Assembly: GCA_030063045.1 (NCBI GenBank)
Contig: JAQSEB010000090.1
Coordinates: forward strand, 1,488,001-1,552,000
Length of the DNA: 64,000 nucleotides
From: Pratylenchus scribneri
Taxonomy: Eukaryota; Nematoda; Chromadorea; Rhabditida; Pratylenchidae
Direction of reading: 5' to 3'
Positions 57,374 to 64,000 of the stretch are shown in pieces; positions within the stretch are counted from its first letter, which is position 1, and each line of letters begins with the position of its first letter. A model generated the notes under the pieces. That model was given only the letters and a program-made list of their open reading frames with translations, searched no databases and was not told where the DNA came from. The translations under genes were made by a program, and so were the position numbers.

Positions 57374-60300
57374 TTAACGGCGACTTCCTCCGGCAGAAGG
57401 CTTGGATCTTTCGGCAAACTTTGATTTCGGGATCACAAGATCGTTTGCTGGTGGTGGCTGAAAAAAATCAATTTTAATTATATTTTATTATAAAAAATTG
57501 CGAGCAGTCTAATAATTTTGGTTTTTTAGATTAACGAGTTAAGTAATTTTTAATGATTTTAGTATCAATTAAGGAGAAGACTATTGGCTTCTAAAATGGA
57601 ATTATTGAAATGAATTTTGGTTCGGAATTAATGAAATTTTATACTTAAAACTTTTATTATCCTTTATTATATGGATTAGCGAATTTTAGTTTTTTGGGAA
57701 TAACTCCATAAATTCTGAACCAATTTAGATAAAATTAATATTATTTGATAGCCAAAATTCTGTTATTTAATTTGATAACTAAAATCCGAAAATGATTTAA
57801 GTCACTGATGATTTCCAAATTGGATTATTCTTCCTAATCCAAAAAGCTTACAGCTGGTTTTTGTCCCGATTTTGCCACTTCCGCCCCCTTCTTTGCTTCA
57901 TTGCCGCCTTGATTTGTTGGTCCATGAACAGCATTCCCATTCCCAGTCGATGTTCCTTGTCCATTCGATGGCACATTCCCTCCATTCGGTCTCGGTCCAT
58001 TTGCCTTTTTTCCAGCAGATTGTTCATCCGTTGCGCCAACATCTGCGGGTGTTACTGTGCCAAAAAGGAATCGGAGTTTTTTGGTGCCACCCGTTCCTCT
58101 TTGATCACGCGGGCATTTTTGCTGATGCTGACGAATGGAACTGGCACCAGCAACCGGCTGCAATTGTTGACCACGCATTGATGGAGGATTAGATGGCCGA
58201 GTTGATGTTGACAGACGCATTTGCCCATTATTGGCCACATTCAGACGTTGATTAGGAGTTGAGGTCTCGGGGCGTCTCTTTCCATTCGCATTTTCTGTGT
58301 TTTTATGGGAATGGGGTTTGGCCAAAAGAGATCTAATTGCCCCGGGATCACCCATTGTTTTTGCCAGCTGTCCTTTTGGATTGTTCATGGCCGACACAAT
58401 GAGGTTTTGGTCCCGGAGAGCCGGTCCAGGATCGCGTCTTTGAACTGGGTTAGCATTGATTCCAATGTTCAGGGGTGTCGATTGATATATTTGACCCTCA
58501 TTAGCTTGGCCATTCATTGAACGCTGACGATGGACGGTCGCTGGGCGTTGTGGTGCAATTTTGGAAAAAATCCCTCCAAAAAAATTTGCTCTAATTTGCA
58601 CTAAATTTACTCACCATCAGCAGGAGAATGTTGTGCCTCAGATTGTTGTCCAACATTTCCGACATTTGTTGTTCCGTCTTGATGATGCCCATTGTTTCCC
58701 ATATTTCTTGGTGCACTACCGCCAATTCGTTCATATTTAGGATTGAGGACAGCCGATCCAGCAACCGGTTTGTCCGCCTTTTTTGCACGCTTTTCACCGC
58801 CTCCTTTTCTTGGGCTATCCGATCGACGCTGGCCATTTCCAACAGCCGTTGGCAGAGGGCCATTTCCATCATGAGGAGGTGATGTTGAAGGAAATTCAAA
58901 AACATCATCGGCCATATTCGATGGCGGCGTGAAATTGGATGTCGATGTCACTGAAAAAAAAATGAATTAAATTTTAAGAAAAGTTGAAAAATTGCTCAAA
59001 GAATAATTCTAGAATCTAGAGAGACTGCAAAAAAATCTTAAGGGCTTGGATAAACGCAATTTTGTATTAAATTAAAGAAGAGACTTTTGGCTCTCTAGTG
59101 ATATTAATTTTATTTAAATTGGTTAGAAATTATTAAGTTTTTGACTTTAAATTTTTAAAATGGCCTTTACTATGGACTAACGAATTTTTCAGTGTATATA
59201 GTACCAAAAATGCTTGGAAAATGCTTTTAAGTAGGGTTGCGCCCCCGTCCCCGCGGGGGTCACTCCCGACGGGGGCCCCCGCGGGGGTTTGAGTCTCACC
59301 CCCGTCCCACTCCCGAAGGTCCACCCCCGATCACTCCCGCCCCCCGAACCTCCACCCCCGCGGGGGTACGGGGGTGAACATACACCCCATATTATTGGAT
59401 TTTTCAAGGAAAATGCAATATGAAAGGAAATTTTTAGCAGATTTTTGTAGGATTTTTAAATTTTCATTAAGAATTTTTCGCTGCGCGGTATTTTTGGTTA
59501 ATTTTTTCGCTGCGCGGCTCTTGATAATCTTCTGTTATGGATAATAGACCCCACAAAATCACTTTCTATGGTTAATTTAGGGTGCTAATCAAGAATCTGA
59601 CATCCTTATAATCATATCATGCCATATTGAAGATTTATATAAGACTTTCCGGCAAAAAATGTCCGTCAAATTTTATTTGTTAAAGCAAATTTGGATGATG
59701 TGTAAGGTGAAAAAACAAAAACCAGCGAGGGACATTAGCATCTCGCCACCAATCTCATCGATTTTGACGAGCCTTATTAGCTCATCAGCCAATTAACCAA
59801 TTTAAATGACCTAAAGTATATTTAATAGTCCCAAATCTTGGCTATCCAATGGTATAATGATCATCCAAAACTTCAAAACTTTGGCCAAGATGAGGCCAAA
59901 AATTTAGAAAAATTGTTTGTGTATCTAGGCATCTAGGGCCATTTTGGCAAAACCATTACAGTTTGTAAGTTCAATATATCATTGGATAGCCGATACTTAG
60001 GGCTATTAAATGCACTATATCATTTAATTTAAATTAGTAAATTGGCTGATGACTCATGAGCTAAGGCTCTTCAAATTCAAAATCACTGAGACGCTTGTGA
60101 TCGAGACGCTAATGATAATGATCCCAACCGTGTGTAACTGGCACCAACAAATTCAAATGATCCAGAACAGGAAGAAATCGAAGAGGAGATTGAATGAATT
60201 ATGAATTAAAATTTATTTGCGCTTATAATTTATTAAAATTTTAATAAATTTTTCTTCAGAAATTTTTTTTTTGAAAAATAAGACTTTTTAAAAAATTTTG

Positions 60301-63300
60301 GTCAACCCCGTACCCCCGCGGGGATCCCCGCGGGGGTCCCCGTCAAGGTCACCCCCGTCCCCGCCCCCGAAGGTGCCACCCCCGATCACCCCCGCCCCCG
60401 TCCAACTCGCCCCCGACCCTCGGGAGCGCAACCCTACTTTTAAGCAAAAAATGGACCAAAAAATTTCTCCTTTTGCACTTACTCCAAATTCCTTGCTCCA
60501 CTGGTTTTCGCTGTTGCTGAGATGTTGCCGATTGTTGGGGCTGTGAATTTTGTTTGCCATTCACAGTTGAAATTGGCGATGGTTTTGCCTTTTTCCTCGT
60601 CATTTCCCCATTTTGCTGAATGACATTCGAATTCGGTGCATTGGCGGTCATTTGTTCATTAATCGAATATTGCTCCTGAAAATTAAAAAAATTGAAAAAT
60701 TTGAAACGCAAAAAATTTTTAAATTTGAAAGAAAAATTTTTATAAATTAAATTCGATAAAGAGGAGAGTTTTTATAATTTTTTGCTTATTATTTACAGAA
60801 TTATAAGGTAAAAATTATCGGTAAATGCATAAGAATGACGTAATTAAATTATATAAATAAGATTTTAAAAATTTTCTGAACATCTTTTTACCGGTGAATT
60901 TTTTCAACTTTTTTCCACATTTTTAAGATATCTTACCTGATATTCATCCAAAATTGCTTCAGTGATTGACGCTAAATAGATTTGGTGTGGCTGACTATCT
61001 CGCAGCAAATTTGGAAGTATTTCACACAATGTTGGCCCATTATAATTGGCAGAAATATTTATTTGAGAGCCAGTCGATGTTGAGGGCATTTCCCCCATAT
61101 TGGCAAGCATTTCATCAAATGTCGTTGATGTTGATGGCCCATTCGGTGGATTTGCCTCCAGTGCCTTCTTTTGAACTGGAAATAGGAAAACATTTAAAAA
61201 ATGTAAAAAAGTAAAATGATTATTATAGAAATATGAATAATGCATTTACGGTAAATGAGAACCGCCCAAATTTTCTGCTTTTATAAAATATTAATCCACA
61301 GGAATGAATTTTGATGCTTTTTGTTAAATTTTAAGAGTCGTTTCTTATCAAATTGGCACGTACAGAGAATTGGTGAAATTTTGCACTATTCAAAACTTTT
61401 AAATATGTCTTTTCTTTTACTATTGATTTTCAATGGTTTTTTATTGCATAACTCAATCAATTATGTACCAAAAAAAAATAAAATTAATATCATTAAATAG
61501 CCAACTGTTTTCTCTTTTTAATTTAACAAAATCATTAAAATTGATTCTCTCTTCACTGATGAGTGAGTTATTTGGGCCGTTCCTCATTAGGAAAACTTAC
61601 TGTTTCTGTTGGCATTCAATTTCTTTCGATCATTCCCATAAGCATCATCAGATGAATTCAGACGTGAATTGGCATCGGCGGTTGGCGGTGAACCCTGGGC
61701 AATATTTGCATTGTTGTTTCCATTCGATGTTGATTGAACATTCGATGCCCCACCATCATTTTCCAATGCTCCATCATTTGGCTGTTGATTTCTGCCTCTT
61801 GATCTTGACCGCCCTCGGGTGGCTCTCTTTTGTTGTGGAAACGGCTCATCCCCATTCATTTCTCGATGGTTCAAATATTGCCTCAAAAATTGCTCAAATT
61901 CTTCCTTCAATTCTTCATCCTCTTCCCGAATCATTGTTCGTTGGCGAATATATTTGGCAAATCTTTTCTTCAATTCTGGGTCATTATCGTATTCTTCGCG
62001 TGGATACCAGCCAAATTGTTGGTGAAAAAGGCAACCTAAGCACCTGAAAAATAATTATAATTTAAGTTGAAATTAATGGAAAATATATTTTAAAAAGATA
62101 AAGAAAATCAAATTTAGAAGAAAATGAGAAAATTTGAGAATCTGTTAATTCCATAAAGTATTTAATTAATTTTGAGGATTTTATTATAGGTTTTTGGGTT
62201 AATTTAATGATAGCAATTTTAATTAAATTGGTTCAAAAATGATGGCATTAATATTCAAAAATTCATAAAAAAATTTTGTCCATAAAAATTGACAATTTTA
62301 AAAATTTTTTGGATATAACTTAATAAATTCTGAATCAATTTTAAATAAAATTAATATAAATCAATAGTCTGTAACAAAAGTTTCGAAAACCGGAATTGAT
62401 GATATACCATCATATTTTAAATGTTGCCTCAATTTTCTTACCAAGGTTCACCAGTGTAGCGGCGTTTCAATCGTTTTCCATTCATTCCTTGGTGATTTCC
62501 CCCAACATTTGCGCCACCAATTTCATTCTCATTTGCCGGCTCATCCTCCTCTTCTTCCGGCTGTTGGTTAAAGCGTCCATCATCGCATTCACAGTGATGT
62601 TCAATTTCTTCTTCATCTTGAACATCTTCCTCGGCATTCATTTGTTGGATTTGGTCATTCTGTGGCGGCTCTAATTCTTCAATTCGTGATTGATTATTTT
62701 CTGCTGCTGTTGGTTCTTGGCCTCCTTCATCCATCGGCTGATCTTCATTTTCCACATTGATATTTGCTTCTGGTATCACTTCATTTTGTGTATTTGCGGC
62801 AAATTCGTTGAAATAATTGTCAAGAATTCGGCGCCATTCAGCTAAATTACGGCGGCGAGCTTCCTCATCAATTCCATCTTGCAATTCTTCCTGGCACTGT
62901 TCAACCTTAAATATAATGGTTGTATAATAATTGATCATATTTGCTATGCTAATAAATAAAACTATTGACTATGAATGGACCATTAAATAAAATACAAAAA
63001 TCAAAATTATGTGAATTTGATGAATGAAAAATTTTAATTGAAAAAGGGAATTGACTTAATTTAATTAAGAAAGATATAATATTTATATCGAAAACTTTAT
63101 GATTTGTCTTTCTGAAATATTGATTTTTCTTTCCGGAAAATATTCTATTTTTTCCTATGATTTCTCTTTTCGGAAAACATTTTTGATTTTTTTCCGGAAA
63201 ATGTTCTATTTTTTATTCTGATTTATCTCTCCAGAATATTGATTTTTCTTTCCGGAAAATTTTCTATTTTTTGTTCTATTTTCCCTTTTCGGAAAATATT

Positions 63301-63849
63301 CTAATTTCCTTTTTTGATAAAATATAAACACCTTCAAGCATAAATCAAATACCAAGTCTCCTCTTCGATTAATTTATCATTTTTTGATAGTTTTAAGAAA
63401 TGCGAATATTTTTCATTTTTTTTTGTGGAATCCTGCAATCCACCCCCAATTCAAGTCTACTATGGTCCCAAATTTATGAAAATGTTTCCAATCTATTTGA
63501 ATTAAACCCACATTTTCATTCGTCTCATTTTGCGCAACATCTGCTGATCCATCCATTTCCATTGCATTTTCCTGCTCCAATTCTTCTTCCTCATCATCAA
63601 TTTGAATCACTTCAAAATTTGGCTGTGAAAGTGGTTGAATTGCCATTGCATTTTCCTGCTCCATTTCTTCTTCCTCATCATCAATTTGAATCACTTGCTC
63701 TTGTTGTTGTTGTTGCTGATGATGTTGTTGATTGCATGAGAGGATGGGCGGTGCCGATGCCAATTGCTGAATTTTGCCGGAATTGTCATTGCGCTGAGCT
63801 AATGGTTGAGGAAGGCTGGTGCTGGGATCATCATGCTGCTGACTGGGGC
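57374..63849 (-). CDS. Large low-complexity protein, 3' eight exons (5' end off window)
   Basis: Exons in phase: 63849-63512, 62905-62442, 62043-61601, 61175-60937, 60675-60483, 58950-58615, 58588-57852, 57457-57374; at least 944 aa. The first exon here starts after a TTTCAG acceptor, so the gene begins beyond the right edge. Residues: poly-Gln, two copies of VIQIDDEEEE(M/L)EQENAM, an acidic exon, then WCLGCLFHQQFGWYPREEYD and a charged helical stretch (RTMIREEDEELKEEFEQFLR), an RGRSRSRGR patch, and Asn/Gly/Thr-rich exons ending KFAERSKPSAGGSRR. Mostly disordered; the WC..C..FGWYPREEY segment is the only part that looks folded. Function unknown; the SR/RG patch hints at RNA binding. The start of exon 58588 could instead be 58573. 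Confidence 0.72.
59232..60436. mobile_element. hAT-like element with CCCCCG core (1205 bp)
   Basis: Ends TAGGGTTGCG and CGCAACCCTA; exact 8-bp duplication CTTTTAAG at 59224-59231 and 60437-60444. Both subterminal zones (59240-59385 and 60305-60430) are dense in CCCCCG, CGGGGG and CCCCCGAT motifs, extremely GC-rich against the AT-rich intron. The middle is AT-rich with no transposase, and includes a foldback element. It lies in the intron between exons 60483 and 58950 of the large gene. Confidence 0.85.
59728..60124. mobile_element. Foldback element nested in the hAT-like element
   Basis: Arms of about 180 bp: GACATTAGCATCTCG..TCATCGATTTTGACGAGCC..AGCTCATCAGCC on the left and the inverse on the right (GGCTGATGACTCATGAGCT.. 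CACTGAGACGC.. GCTAATGAT). Same family as 51905-52215. Confidence 0.7.
63100..63310. repeat. Diverged tandem repeat with TTTCCGGAAAA
   Basis: TTTTTCTTTCCGGAAAATnTTCTATTTTTT and variants recur five to six times at about 40-55 bp in the first visible intron of the large gene. Confidence 0.65.
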
Positions 63850-64000
63850 CTGAAATTGGATAAATTTGTCAGTCAATTTTTTTAATATTTCATAAATTAA
63901 ATTAACTTATTAGGTGAAAAATGAAAACTATAAAATTTCTCATAAATTATATTAACAAAAATGATTAAAACTTTTTATTTATATTATTTTATGAATATTT

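Noticed and set aside
57861..58192. Plus-strand open frames of 106 codons
   Set aside because: They are antisense shadows of the exon at 57852-58588, which has consistent splice phase.
1..64000. tRNA and rRNA genes
   Set aside because: I saw no cloverleaf with A and B boxes and no rRNA-like conserved stretch on either strand, though a by-eye scan could miss a tRNA.

Overview
This is an AT-rich (roughly three quarters A+T) eukaryotic window. The genes have many short introns with GT..AG ends and TTTTCAG-type acceptors. The one gene I can name is a full-length homologue of the nematode muscle protein UNC-87, so the organism is very probably a nematode. The base composition and element types would fit a low-GC clade IV worm such as a root-knot nematode, but the genus is inference.

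Layout. 1-43 kb is dominated by one gene and its debris. An apparently intact 13-exon unc-87 homologue (475 aa, seven calponin-like CLIK repeats) lies on the minus strand at 7554-14458. Around it, on both strands from 1 to about 39.6 kb, are at least 30 recognisable broken copies of its exons, often with intron sequence still attached, in scrambled order. This graveyard also hosts a nearly intact BEL/Pao LTR element reduced to gag (30470-33727), a Tc1/mariner element of the DD37D (maT-like) type with exact ends and TA duplications (37945-39220), a 608-bp foldback element in the real gene's intron 8, and a 1-kb segmental duplication (26.6-27.6 kb and 36.7-37.7 kb).

40-49 kb holds a partial multi-exon gene of unknown function (41028-42815, minus), an F-box-like gene (minus) beside a separate F-box-like fragment (plus), a 1.3-kb minisatellite of 40-bp units placed between two copies of the unc-87 3'UTR, and a compact 190-aa hypothetical gene (48317-49125, minus).

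49.1-54.3 kb is mostly non-coding and full of non-autonomous DNA elements: foldback elements, two hAT-like MITEs with TAGGGTTG-type ends and motif-rich cores, a run of four hairpins, and a 48-bp tandem repeat. 54417-55135 (plus) encodes a 125-aa predicted secreted protein in four exons. 57374 to beyond the right edge (minus) is a large gene for an Asn/Gln/acidic low-complexity protein (eight exons seen, at least 944 aa); one intron carries a 1.2-kb hAT-like element with exact 8-bp target duplications and a foldback element inside it.

No functional link between the genes is evident apart from the shared origin of the unc-87 fragments. Exon coordinates come from reading splice signals and phase by eye; no search or RNA evidence was available.
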